Translations under genes and position numbers: made by a program
The notes under the pieces: model-generated
The model's database searches: none
What the model saw: the letters and a program-made list of their open reading frames with translations, nothing else
What the model was told of the DNA's origin: nothing
NCBI GenBank assembly: GCA_963820415.1
Contig: CAWFZT010000006.1
Location: forward strand, 496,001 to 560,000
Source: CAWFZT01 sp963820415
Lineage (GTDB): Bacteria > Chloroflexota > Anaerolineae > Anaerolineales > Anaerolineaceae
Direction of reading: 5' to 3'
Length of the DNA stretch: 64,000 nt
In this document: positions 34,183 to 43,691 of the stretch, one piece after another
Position numbering within the stretch: the stretch's first letter is position 1
Layout: the number at the start of each line of letters is the position of its first letter

Positions 34183-35427
34183 ATGGAGGGATCCTCAGTG
34201 AAAAAAGCTAAAGCCTGTGTCTTGACCATCAACGGCGGCTCATCGAGCATCAAGTTTGCCCTGTTCGATACCGACCATATATTGCGGCGGATTATGGCAG
34301 GCAGCATTGAGCGGATTGGACTGCCAGAAGCGACATTTGTGGTGAAAGGCTTGAACAAGGCTGATAACTTCACCCGGCCAGTGACTGCGGCAAACCACAC
34401 AGCGGCGGTTGGGCTTCTGATGGATTGGATCGAGGAACGCATCCAGCGTGGGGAGTTGGCTGCGGTAGGCCATCGCGTGGTGCATGGCGGGCCAAAGTAC
34501 AGCGAACCACAACGAATCACACCGGAAATGGTCGGGGAGTTACACCAGCTTCAGCCTTTCGATCCCGAGCACCTGCCTGAAGAGATCCTGCTGACCGAGG
34601 CATTTTATCGCCGGTTTCCCAATCTACTGCAAGTGGCGTGTTTCGATACGGCCTTTCACCACGACCTGCCGCGTGTAGCCCAGTTGTTGCCGGTCCCGCG
34701 CCGCTATGAAGCGCAGGGCGTGCGCCGGTACGGGTTCCATGGATTGTCGTATGCGTTTCTGATGGAAGAACTGGCGCGCCTGGCTGGACCGCAAGCCGCG
34801 CGCGGTCGAGTCATTCTCGCTCATCTCGGCAACGGCGCCAGCCTGGCGGCGGTCTACGAGGGCAAATCTGTAGACACCAGCATGGGTTTCACGCCAACCG
34901 GAGGCGTGCCGATGAGCACCCGTTCTGGCGATCTCGATCCCGGCCTGGTTTGGTATCTGGAGCGAACTGAAAAAACCACCGCAAAAAAATTCAATGAAAT
35001 GGTTAATTTCCAGTCAGGGTTGCTCGGCATTTCTGAAACCAGTTCCGATATGCACGACTTGCTTGAGCGCGAAACGAAAGACGTGCGCGCAGCCGAGGCG
35101 GTTGCGCTGTTTTGCTACCAGGTAAAAAAATGGATCGGCGCATTCGCAGCGGCGCTGGGTGGGCTGGACACGCTGGTGTTCGCCGGCGGTATCGGGGAGA
35201 ACGCATCCGTAGTCCGGGCGCGCATCTGCGCCGGGCTGGGATTTCTTGGAATCCAGTTAGAAGAAAAACAAAACGTAGCCAACGCCGCTGTGGTTTCCGC
35301 GGAGGCCAGCCGGGTCGCTGTGCGCGTCATGCACACAGACGAAGAATGGATGATCGCAAAGATGGTCTGCCGTGTTTTGGGGCTGACCATAGGAATGGAA
35401 AATTATGATGAAAACGAAAAAGACTAA
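34183..35427 (+). CDS. ackA: Acetate kinase
   Basis: A 414-residue enzyme that makes ATP and acetate from acetyl phosphate and ADP. Family marks are TINGGSSSIKFALF near the N-terminus, HRVVHGG, YGFHGLSY, AHLGNGASLAAVYEG and FAGGIGENA. An AGGAGG site stands at 34168. It overlaps the phosphoketolase gene by 23 bases. Pairing of acetate kinase with phosphoketolase is functionally direct: phosphoketolase makes acetyl phosphate and acetate kinase harvests it as ATP. Confidence 0.95.
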   Translation: MEGSSVKKAKACVLTINGGSSSIKFALFDTDHILRRIMAGSIERIGLPEATFVVKGLNKADNFTRPVTAANHTAAVGLLMDWIEERIQRGELAAVGHRVVHGGPKYSEPQRITPEMVGELHQLQPFDPEHLPEEILLTEAFYRRFPNLLQVACFDTAFHHDLPRVAQLLPVPRRYEAQGVRRYGFHGLSYAFLMEELARLAGPQAARGRVILAHLGNGASLAAVYEGKSVDTSMGFTPTGGVPMSTRSGDLDPGLVWYLERTEKTTAKKFNEMVNFQSGLLGISETSSDMHDLLERETKDVRAAEAVALFCYQVKKWIGAFAAALGGLDTLVFAGGIGENASVVRARICAGLGFLGIQLEEKQNVANAAVVSAEASRVAVRVMHTDEEWMIAKMVCRVLGLTIGMENYDENEKD

Positions 35428-37813
35428 CCTTACGAACAAACCGTTGTCGCCCGACCTACTGCGGAAGATGGACGCCTATTGGCGCGCGGCCAATTATTTA
35501 TCGGTCGGCCAGATCTATTTATTCGACAACCCACTGCTCAAAAAGCCGTTGACGCTGGAAGATGTGAAGCCGCGATTGATGGGCCACTGGGGCACCACGC
35601 CAGGCTTGAACTTCATCTATGTTCACCTTAACCGGATCATTAATAAATATGACCTGAACATGATCAATATCACTGGCCCCGGTCACGGCGCACCGGGAAT
35701 CGTAGCCAACACGTATCTGGAGGGCACCTATAGCGAGTTGTACCCAAACATCTCCCAGGATGAACAGGGTATAAAAAAACTTTTCACCCAGTTCTCGTTT
35801 CCTGGCGGCATCCCCAGCCACGTGGCGCCGCAGACGCCCGGTTCCATCAACGAAGGTGGCGAACTCGGTTATTCCCTGGTACATGCCTACGGGGCCGCCT
35901 TCGACAATCCCGACTTGCTGGTTGTGTGTGTCGTGGGCGATGGCGAGGCGGAAACCGGCCCGTTGGCCACCAGTTGGCACTCGAACAAATTTCTAAATCC
36001 CGTCTATGACGGAGCTGTGCTTCCCATCCTGCACTTGAATGGCTACAAAATTTCCGGCCCCACCGTGCTGGCCCGTATTCCCCACGACGAGCTCGAAGCC
36101 CTCTTCCACGGCTACGGATACATCCCCTATTTCGTCGAGGGCGACGACCCACTGGAAATGCACCAGCTCATGGCCGCCACACTCGACACGGTGGTCACCG
36201 AGATTAAACGCATCCAACACGACGCCCGCGCCAAGGGGTTCCACGCACGCCCGCGCTGGCCCATGATCATCCTGCGCTCCCCGAAGGGCTGGACTGGCCC
36301 GAAGGTGGTCGACGGTAAACCGGTCGAAGGGACATTTCGCGCCCATCAAGTTCCGTTGGAAGAGTTCGCCACCAAGCCCGAAAACCTGAAAATGCTTGAG
36401 GCATGGCTGAAAAGTTACCAGCCTGAAGAATTATTCGATAAGAACGGCAAGCTTATCCAGGAACTGGCTGAGCTGGCGCCAAAGGGCGAGCGGCGCATGG
36501 GAGCGAACCCGCAGGCCAATGGGGGCCTTCTCCTTAAAGAATTGAAAATACCGGACTTCCACAACTACGCCGTAAAGGTCTCGAAGCCCGGCGTCGTGGA
36601 AGCCGAAGCCACGCGCATCCAGGGTGAGTTCATTCGCGACGTGCTCCAGGACAATGCCGAAGCCCGCAATTTCCGTGTCTTCAGCCCGGATGAAACCACC
36701 TCGAACCGTTGGAACGCCGTGTTCGATGTGACGAACCGCTGCTCAACCGCTGAAATCATTCCCATTGACGACCACATCGGCCCCGATGGCCGGGTGATGG
36801 AGATGTTGAGCGAGACCCAGTGCGAGGGTTGGCTCGAAGGTTACCTGCTGACCGGCCGCCACGGCTTTTTCTCATGCTATGAAGCGTTCATCCATATCGT
36901 CAATTCGATGTTCAACCAGCACGCCAAGTGGCTCGAACAGGCTAGCCACGTCCCGTGGCGGCGGCCGATTGCTTCCCTGAACTACCTGCTCTCTTCGCAC
37001 GTGTGGAGGCAGGACCACAATGGATTCAGCCACCAGGACCCGGGTTTTATTGACCACGTGATGAATAAGAAGGCAGGCATCATCCGCGTGTATCTGCCGC
37101 CAGATGCCAACACCCTGCTGTCGGTCACTGACCACTGCTTGCGCAGCCGCAATTATGTCAATGTCATTGTGGCGGGTAAACAGCCGGAATTGCAATGGCT
37201 TGACATGGATGCGGCCATTAAGCACTGCACGGCCGGGTTGGGTATCTGGGAATGGGCCAGCAACGACGAAGGCGGGGACCCCGATGTGGTCATGGCTTGC
37301 TGCGGTGACGTTCCCACGCTGGAGACGCTGGCTGCGGTCGAGATCTTGCGCCAGCACTTCCCGGAGCTGAAGATCCGGGTCATTAACGTGGTGGATCTGA
37401 TGACCCTTCAGCCCCAGAGCGAACACCCTCACGGGTTGAGTGACGAGGACTTCGATGTCCTCTTCACCAAGGACAAGCCGATCATCTTCGCCTTTCATGG
37501 GTATCCCTTGCTGATCCATGAGCTCACGTATCGCCGTACGAACCATGATAACATGCACGTTCGCGGTTTTAAGGAAGAGGGCACCACGACAACACCGTTC
37601 GACATGGTAGTGTTGAATGAACTGGACCGTTTCCATCTGGCCGGCGACGTGATTGATCGGGTGCCGGGGCTGGGTTCGTGCGCTACCTACGCCAAACAGT
37701 ATTTGCGCGACAAGCTGCTGGACCATAAGGCTTACATCGACAAACACGGCCAAGACATGCCTGAAATTCGCAACTGGCAATGGGGCCTGGCCAAAGTGGA
37801 CAAACCCTTGTGA
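35405..37813 (+). CDS. xfp: Xylulose-5-phosphate/fructose-6-phosphate phosphoketolase
   Basis: An 802-residue thiamine-diphosphate enzyme of full length. It splits xylulose-5-P (and possibly fructose-6-P) with phosphate into acetyl phosphate and glyceraldehyde-3-P or erythrose-4-P. Motifs seen: GHWGTTPGLNFIYVHLNR, ITGPGHGAPGIVANTYLEG, the ThDP-binding VGDGEAETGPLATSWHSNK, and the C-terminal YRRTNHDNMHVRGFKEEGTT. It lies within ackA-xfp-tal order. Substrate preference cannot be read from the sequence. Confidence 0.95.
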   Translation: MMKTKKTNLTNKPLSPDLLRKMDAYWRAANYLSVGQIYLFDNPLLKKPLTLEDVKPRLMGHWGTTPGLNFIYVHLNRIINKYDLNMINITGPGHGAPGIVANTYLEGTYSELYPNISQDEQGIKKLFTQFSFPGGIPSHVAPQTPGSINEGGELGYSLVHAYGAAFDNPDLLVVCVVGDGEAETGPLATSWHSNKFLNPVYDGAVLPILHLNGYKISGPTVLARIPHDELEALFHGYGYIPYFVEGDDPLEMHQLMAATLDTVVTEIKRIQHDARAKGFHARPRWPMIILRSPKGWTGPKVVDGKPVEGTFRAHQVPLEEFATKPENLKMLEAWLKSYQPEELFDKNGKLIQELAELAPKGERRMGANPQANGGLLLKELKIPDFHNYAVKVSKPGVVEAEATRIQGEFIRDVLQDNAEARNFRVFSPDETTSNRWNAVFDVTNRCSTAEIIPIDDHIGPDGRVMEMLSETQCEGWLEGYLLTGRHGFFSCYEAFIHIVNSMFNQHAKWLEQASHVPWRRPIASLNYLLSSHVWRQDHNGFSHQDPGFIDHVMNKKAGIIRVYLPPDANTLLSVTDHCLRSRNYVNVIVAGKQPELQWLDMDAAIKHCTAGLGIWEWASNDEGGDPDVVMACCGDVPTLETLAAVEILRQHFPELKIRVINVVDLMTLQPQSEHPHGLSDEDFDVLFTKDKPIIFAFHGYPLLIHELTYRRTNHDNMHVRGFKEEGTTTTPFDMVVLNELDRFHLAGDVIDRVPGLGSCATYAKQYLRDKLLDHKAYIDKHGQDMPEIRNWQWGLAKVDKPL

Positions 37814-37880
37814 AATCTGCCTGTCCGCAGAAGATAGTCGTTATTCTAATGGCCACGATGAAATGCAAGGAGTAATCTGA

Positions 37881-39023
37881 ATGAACAAGAATCCATTATT
37901 GGGTTTAGAGACCTTTGGGCAGAGTGTCTGGCTTGACTTTCTCAGCCGCAATGCTCTTGATTACGGAGAAATTCAGGGGCTGATCGATCAGGATGGAGTC
38001 AGCGGGCTGACCTCAAATCCCTCTATCTTTGAGAAGGCCATCGCAGGTAGTCACGATTACGACAAAGCCATTCGCTCTATGGCACAGGAGGGCAAAAGCA
38101 GTGACGAAATATACGAAGCGCTCGCTATAAAAGATATCCAACGTGCCGCTAATCTTTTCCGTCCCATTTATAGCCGGCTGGAAGGTGGAGACGGGTTTGT
38201 CAGCCTGGAGGTTTCTCCCAAACTGGCTCATGATACCGCCGGTACGATTGCTGAAGCCCATCATCTCTGGGCTGCGGGGAACCGGCCTAACCTGCTGATC
38301 AAAGTCCCGGGAACCCGGGAGGGACTGCCTGTTATCCGACAATTGATTGGGGAAGGGATCAATGTCAACATTACGCTCCTGTTCGGACTGCCGCGTTACC
38401 AGGAGGTGGTGGAAGCCTACCTGGTTGGGCTGGAAATCCTGGCAGCTCATGGCAAACCCCTGACCCGCGTCAGGTCGGTAGCGAGTTTTTTCCTGAGCCG
38501 CATTGACACCCTGATCGACCCTATCCTGGAGAAAAAACGACTGGAGGGGGGACCTGCCGCTGAGATTGTGGCTGGCCTACACGGACAGGTCGCGATTGCT
38601 AGTGCAAAAGTGGCCTATCAGATTTACAAGGAATTTTTTGGCGGAGAACGATATCGAAAGTTAGCTAAAATGGGTGCTCGTACCCAACATCTGCTTTGGG
38701 CGAGCACCGGCACCAAAAACCCTGAATACAGCGATGTAAAGTATATCGAACCGTTGATCGGCCGAGAGACAATCAATACAATACCCCTGGAAACCCTCGC
38801 TGCTTATCGCCAGCATGGCAAACCGGCCTATACGTTGGAAGAAGGTACGCAAAGAGCCTACCATGTACTGGAAGGCTTAGGTCAGGTCGGAATCGATCTG
38901 GATGCCTTGACGCAACAACTCGAAGATGAGGGGGTAACTAAATTCAACCAGGCCTTCGAACAATTGATGGCTACGTTGAAGGAAAAACGAGCTGCTTCTT
39001 CTCAAGAACCGGTGACCCTATGA
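37881..39023 (+). CDS. tal: Transaldolase
   Basis: A 380-residue transaldolase of the longer TalB-like/actinobacterial and cyanobacterial type. TSNPSIFEKAIAGS sits near the N-terminus and the Schiff-base Lys in RPNLLIKVPGT. It moves a dihydroxyacetone unit between sugar phosphates, linking pentose and hexose pools. It begins 67 bases after xfp, with AAGGAG before the ATG, and overlaps the HAD gene by four bases. Confidence 0.93.
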   Translation: MNKNPLLGLETFGQSVWLDFLSRNALDYGEIQGLIDQDGVSGLTSNPSIFEKAIAGSHDYDKAIRSMAQEGKSSDEIYEALAIKDIQRAANLFRPIYSRLEGGDGFVSLEVSPKLAHDTAGTIAEAHHLWAAGNRPNLLIKVPGTREGLPVIRQLIGEGINVNITLLFGLPRYQEVVEAYLVGLEILAAHGKPLTRVRSVASFFLSRIDTLIDPILEKKRLEGGPAAEIVAGLHGQVAIASAKVAYQIYKEFFGGERYRKLAKMGARTQHLLWASTGTKNPEYSDVKYIEPLIGRETINTIPLETLAAYRQHGKPAYTLEEGTQRAYHVLEGLGQVGIDLDALTQQLEDEGVTKFNQAFEQLMATLKEKRAASSQEPVTL

Positions 39024-39646
39024 CCCTCTCTTCCCCTATCACGACTTTATTTCTGGATATCGGCGGTGTCTTGCTTACGAATGGCTGGGATAACAATATT
39101 CGAAAAAACGCGGCTGACAAATTTGGCCTGGACTTTGAAGAGATGAATGAGCGCCATCACCTGACCTTTGATACTTATGAAGAAGGCAAGCTCAGCCTGG
39201 ACGAATATTTGGATCGGATTGTTTTTTATCAAGAACGCTCTTTCTCACGGAATGAGTTCAGGGCGTTCATGTACGCCCAGTCCCAACCTTTTCAAGAGAT
39301 GATTGAGTTGATGCGCGGCCTCAAGGCTCAATACGGCCTTCAGGTCGCAGCCATCAGCAACGAAGGGCGCGAGCTTACGGTTTATCGCGTCCAACAATTT
39401 AAACTTGGCTCATTCATCGACTTTTTTATCTCATCCTGCTTTGTCCACTACCGCAAACCTGATGCCGATATGTTCCGAATTGCCTTGGATATCGCTCAAG
39501 TAAATCCTCAACAAGTCGTCTACATCGATGACCGGCCTATGTTTGTCGAAGTGGCTCAAACTCTGGAGATCCAGGGCATCATCCATAAGAGTTATGAAAC
39601 CACCCAGAAAACCCTTGAGAAAATGGGGCTTTCGTTAGGGATATAG
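39020..39646 (+). CDS. HAD-superfamily hydrolase
   Basis: A 208-residue phosphatase-like protein with FLDIGGVLL (motif I, where the nucleophile Asp is kept and the second acid is replaced by Gly), AISNEG (motif II) and YRKPDADMFRIA plus VYIDDRP (motifs III and IV). The loss of the second Asp of motif I (DxD reads DIG) is common in this subgroup and may change its chemistry. It might clear phosphorylated side products of the sugar route. It overlaps transaldolase by four bases, so it is translationally coupled. Confidence 0.85.
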   Translation: MTLSSPITTLFLDIGGVLLTNGWDNNIRKNAADKFGLDFEEMNERHHLTFDTYEEGKLSLDEYLDRIVFYQERSFSRNEFRAFMYAQSQPFQEMIELMRGLKAQYGLQVAAISNEGRELTVYRVQQFKLGSFIDFFISSCFVHYRKPDADMFRIALDIAQVNPQQVVYIDDRPMFVEVAQTLEIQGIIHKSYETTQKTLEKMGLSLGI

Positions 39647-39707
39647 GTACCTCGTAAATGATTCAACCTCACTAACCTTGCCAAAAATATGAGAAGGAGA
39701 TTAAGAG

Positions 39708-41123
39708 ATGGCAGGACAAAAATACGAAATCGGAATGGTCGGTCTAGGGGTAATGGGGCGCAATCTGGTATTGAACATTGCCGATCATGGATATTCAGTG
39801 AGCGGTTACGATAATGATCGTTCGAAAGTTCAGGAATTACAAACAGAAGCTGGAAGCCGGGCTATAAACGCCGCTCAAGACCTGAAAGGATTTACCAGTG
39901 CGCTTTCTACACCGCGGGTCATCATCATGTTGGTGCCGGCTGGGCCAGTAGTGGACACTGTGATCCGTGAATTGTTGCCTTATTTAGAAACAGGCGATCT
40001 CATTATTGATGCGGGCAACTCACATTTCAAAGATACGGACCTGCGCGCAAAATCCCTGGCTGATAAGGGTATTCTCTTTATGGGGGTTGGGGTCTCTGGC
40101 GGCGAGGATGGCGCCCGGCATGGTCCCAGCTTAATGCCTGGTGGTCCGCAAGAAGCTTATGAGCGCGTCAGACTCATCTTTGAGGCGGTCGCAGCCCATG
40201 TAGAAGGAGTTCCATGTACCACTTACCTCGGCCCGGGCTCGGCCGGTCACTATGTCAAAATGGTCCACAATGGAATCGAATATGGTTTGATGCAGTTGAT
40301 CGCTGAATCTTACGACCTGATGAAGCGCGGCCTGGGGCTGTCGGATGAGGAATTATCTGTTGTTTATAGCCACTGGAATGAAACCGAACTCAATGCTTAT
40401 CTGATAGAAATAACGTCTCACATTTTCCGTAAGGTGGATGAACGAACCGGAAAACATCTCCTCGATGAGATCCTGGATGAAGCCGAACAGAAAGGCACCG
40501 GGATGTGGACTTCACAAGATGCCATGGATATCCAGGTGCCGACACCCGTGATCGATGCGGCAGTGATCGCCCGCAATTTATCTGCTCTGAAGAGTGAACG
40601 AGAGGCAGCCAGCAAGACCCTTAAAGTACAGATTCCTCATTTTGAAGGGGATCGAAATGCAATTTTGACTCAACTCAAAGGCGCGCTCTATGTCTCAATG
40701 ATCATCACCTATGCCCAGGGGATGGCCCAGCTCCGTATTGCTTCTAAAGTTTATGAATACCATATAAATTTGGAAGAGGTGGCTCGCATCTGGCGCGGCG
40801 GTTGTATTATTCGCGCCGCCTTACTCGAGGATATCCGGGCGGCATTTCGCTCCCACCCTGATCTACCGAATCTGCTCAACGATGAACACCTTAGTCAGGT
40901 AGTTATCGACAAACAGAAAGATCTGCGCACAGTAGTAAGCCTGGCTGTAAAACTTGGTCTTCCTATTCCCGGCCTGATGGCTTCTCTGGCTTATTTCGAC
41001 GGCTACCGCAGCGCCTGGCTGCCGGCTAATTTGATCCAGGCTCAGCGTGATGATTTTGGCGCTCACACTTACGAGCGTGTGGATTCCAAAGGCGTTTTCC
41101 ATACTCGCTGGGAATTAGAATAA
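39708..41123 (+). CDS. gnd: 6-Phosphogluconate dehydrogenase (decarboxylating)
   Basis: A 471-residue enzyme that oxidises 6-phosphogluconate to ribulose-5-P, CO2 and NAD(P)H. The dinucleotide-binding MVGLGVMGRNLVLNIAD, substrate motif GVGVSGGEDGARHGPSLMPGG, catalytic Lys in HYVKMVHNGIEYG and the C-terminal FDGYRSAWLPANLIQAQRD are present. The start follows GAGAAGGAG. G6P dehydrogenase follows after 21 bases. Confidence 0.95.
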   Translation: MAGQKYEIGMVGLGVMGRNLVLNIADHGYSVSGYDNDRSKVQELQTEAGSRAINAAQDLKGFTSALSTPRVIIMLVPAGPVVDTVIRELLPYLETGDLIIDAGNSHFKDTDLRAKSLADKGILFMGVGVSGGEDGARHGPSLMPGGPQEAYERVRLIFEAVAAHVEGVPCTTYLGPGSAGHYVKMVHNGIEYGLMQLIAESYDLMKRGLGLSDEELSVVYSHWNETELNAYLIEITSHIFRKVDERTGKHLLDEILDEAEQKGTGMWTSQDAMDIQVPTPVIDAAVIARNLSALKSEREAASKTLKVQIPHFEGDRNAILTQLKGALYVSMIITYAQGMAQLRIASKVYEYHINLEEVARIWRGGCIIRAALLEDIRAAFRSHPDLPNLLNDEHLSQVVIDKQKDLRTVVSLAVKLGLPIPGLMASLAYFDGYRSAWLPANLIQAQRDDFGAHTYERVDSKGVFHTRWELE

Positions 41124-41144
41124 CCACTTGAAAGCGTACTTATT

Positions 41145-42665
41145 ATGACACATCTAAAAGAACCAACCATTCTGGTTATTTTTGGGGGCATGGGCGATCT
41201 GACCTGGCGCAAACTGGCTCCTGCTCTCTACAATCTACTGCTTGCCCAGCAGTTGCCCGAACGTTTCGCCGTGATAGGGCTGGATATCAAGGATGGAAGC
41301 ACGGATAAATTCCACTTGCGGCTGAAAAGCGGCGTGAATAGCTTCTGTAAATGTGGGGACGCTGATGAGAAAACATGGCAAAAGTTTACTGCCAACCTGT
41401 CGTATATCTCAGGCGATTTTGCCGATCCCACAACCTACGCAGCCCTAAATGAACAGCTTAAAGTCTATGAAAAGCAATGGGATTGTCCGGCTAATCATGT
41501 TTTTTACCTGGCTACACCACCAGGTATCGTGGAAACCATTGTCAAAGGGATTGGCACGGCCAGGCTGGCTGACGACAAACACCGTGTTCGAATCGTTGTG
41601 GAAAAACCTTTTGGTCATGACCTGGGATCTGCGGTTGCCCTGAATGCTGTCCTCACGGCGGTTTTTAAGGAAGCCCAGATTTACCGGATCGACCATTACC
41701 TGGGCAAGGAAACCGTTCAGAACATTCTCGTCTTTCGCTTTGCCAATGCATTGTTCGAACCGATCTGGAACCGCCGCTACATTGACCATGTCCAAATTAC
41801 CGTTGCTGAACAGGTAGGTGTGGAGCACAGAGGTGCATATTACGAGCACGCCGGGGCTTTGCGCGATATGATCCAGAACCATCTTATGCAGATTTTATGC
41901 CTGATTGCCATGGAACCCATGGTCTCCTTCGAAGCTGATGAGATCCGTAACAAAAAAGTGGATGTCCTGCGGGCTATTCGCTCGATCCCGGAAAACCAGG
42001 TTCAGCAGTTAGCTGTGCGCGGCCAATATGGGGCGGGCCGGATGAATGGTCACAAAGTCCCTGCCTATCGAGCTGAACCGGGCGTAGCCGCTGACTCAAC
42101 TTCCGAGACGTTCGCCGCATTGAAATTTTTTATCGATAATTGGCGCTGGCAGGATGTCCCTTTTTACCTGCGGACTGGCAAGCGGCTAAAGACGATGGCT
42201 TCCGAAGTGACGATCCAGTTTCGACCTGTGCCGCACCAATCTTTTCCAAAGACAGCTGCTCTCGTCTGGCAACCCAACCGCCTGATTATTCATATTCAGC
42301 CTCTGGAAGGAATCATACTGAGTTTTCAGGCCAAGCAGCCTGGTTCAATCCTGCATCTGAGCCCTGTGGATATGCACTTTTCTTACCAGGAAACATTTAA
42401 ATCAAGGTCACCTGAAGCGTATGAAACCTTGCTGGCAGACGTCATGGCGGGAGACGCAACCCTCTTCATGCGTGCCGATCAGGTTGAGGCTTCGTGGTCA
42501 GTCCTGACCCCGATTTTGAAAGCCTGGGCCGATCTCAAGCCGGTAAATTTCCCCAACTATCAGTCAGGCACCTGGGGGCCGCAAGCTGCGGACGCGCTGA
42601 TCGCACAGGATGGCCGAAGTTGGCTGGAACCTATCCTTAAGGAGGATATAGAAGGGAATCAATAA
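41145..42665 (+). CDS. zwf: Glucose-6-phosphate 1-dehydrogenase
   Basis: A 506-residue enzyme that begins the oxidative pentose phosphate pathway. The coenzyme fold FGGMGDLTWRKLAPALYNLL (an M where GASGDL is usual), the signature RIDHYLGKETVQNIL and the KPFGHD region are diagnostic. It makes 6-phosphogluconolactone, but no lactonase gene is in the cluster; hydrolysis could be spontaneous or coded elsewhere. It is the last gene of the sugar operon; no strong terminator is seen after it. Confidence 0.94.
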   Translation: MTHLKEPTILVIFGGMGDLTWRKLAPALYNLLLAQQLPERFAVIGLDIKDGSTDKFHLRLKSGVNSFCKCGDADEKTWQKFTANLSYISGDFADPTTYAALNEQLKVYEKQWDCPANHVFYLATPPGIVETIVKGIGTARLADDKHRVRIVVEKPFGHDLGSAVALNAVLTAVFKEAQIYRIDHYLGKETVQNILVFRFANALFEPIWNRRYIDHVQITVAEQVGVEHRGAYYEHAGALRDMIQNHLMQILCLIAMEPMVSFEADEIRNKKVDVLRAIRSIPENQVQQLAVRGQYGAGRMNGHKVPAYRAEPGVAADSTSETFAALKFFIDNWRWQDVPFYLRTGKRLKTMASEVTIQFRPVPHQSFPKTAALVWQPNRLIIHIQPLEGIILSFQAKQPGSILHLSPVDMHFSYQETFKSRSPEAYETLLADVMAGDATLFMRADQVEASWSVLTPILKAWADLKPVNFPNYQSGTWGPQAADALIAQDGRSWLEPILKEDIEGNQ

Positions 42666-42707
42666 GTTTCATATTGGATATAAGCTTTCAAGTTCCCCGG
42701 TAACCCT

Positions 42708-43634
42708 GTGCAATCGAACGACCACGACAAGCTAACTGAAGTCCTGGCCTGGTGCGCCTCTGTCTTAGGCCCTTTCGAGGTGGTGTCGGATGCCAGCCGG
42801 GAGCATGCTGGCCGGCGCGCCGCCGCTCACCGGCTGCGTATTTCGTCCGGCGGCTGCTACGTCAAAATCCACCACGACCGCTCGCACTGGGAGAACGAAG
42901 TCCACGCCTACGAGCAGTGGGCGCCGGCTTTCGGCGATTTTTCACCCCGGCTGCTGGCGGTGCGGGCTGAAGAGCCGCTGGCGCTGGTGATCAGCGAGCT
43001 GCCCGGTAGTGTCCTGGAAGAAGTCCAGCTTACTCCCTCCCAGGGGAGGGCAGTGTGGCGCTCTGCCGGCCAGGCGCTGGCTGCCTTTCATAATTTGGCC
43101 GTGGGGGAATATTTTGGCGCCTGCCGGCGGGATGGCGCTTGCGCTGGAAGGCTGGTCAGTGATGCCAGGCAGTATGTTTCCGATATCATTGAGGAACAGG
43201 TGCAGCGCGGCCTGAAGGGCGGCTTCCTGAGCGAGGACGAGTTGTCGGTGGTGCACTCCGCCTTGGCTTTGCTCCCGGCCTTCGAAGGCGAACGCCCGGC
43301 GCCATGTCACCGGGATTACTGCCCGGCCAACTGGCTGGTCAACCGCGCCGGCGCCTGGACGGGCGTGATCGATTTCGAGTTTGCCGCCTGGGACGTGCAC
43401 GTGTCTGATTTCACCCACTATCCCAATTGGGATTGGATCGACCGGCCCGACCTGGCGGAGGCTTTTTTTGAAGGCTATGGACGTTCCTTCACGCCCAAGG
43501 AAGAGCAGCAGCGCCTGCTTGCCCACACGTTGTATACTCTTAGCGCGGTCGTGTGGGGCATGGAGAATTCCTATTTTGGTTTCGCCGCGGATGGACGGCA
43601 GGCGCTCAAGCACCTTGGAAAGCTACTGGGTTGA
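42708..43634 (+). CDS. Aminoglycoside phosphotransferase-family kinase
   Basis: A 308-residue APH/choline-kinase-fold protein. The catalytic loop is CHRDYCPANWLVN (H-x-D-x4-N) and the magnesium site VIDFEFAAWD. The family phosphorylates antibiotics but also many small hydroxyl compounds, so resistance should not be assumed. The most likely start is the GTG at 42708, as no ATG matches the family N-terminus. It is separated from the sugar operon by 42 bases and from the regulator by 57. Confidence 0.78.
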   Translation: MQSNDHDKLTEVLAWCASVLGPFEVVSDASREHAGRRAAAHRLRISSGGCYVKIHHDRSHWENEVHAYEQWAPAFGDFSPRLLAVRAEEPLALVISELPGSVLEEVQLTPSQGRAVWRSAGQALAAFHNLAVGEYFGACRRDGACAGRLVSDARQYVSDIIEEQVQRGLKGGFLSEDELSVVHSALALLPAFEGERPAPCHRDYCPANWLVNRAGAWTGVIDFEFAAWDVHVSDFTHYPNWDWIDRPDLAEAFFEGYGRSFTPKEEQQRLLAHTLYTLSAVVWGMENSYFGFAADGRQALKHLGKLLG

Positions 43635-43691
43635 CCGGCAGTCAGAAGCTGTAAACAATGCTCCAATACGCTGTACAATATAATCAGATCC

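Noticed and set aside
42708..43634. Antibiotic resistance gene
   Set aside because: The APH fold is shared by many small-molecule kinases and nothing in the context points to antibiotics.
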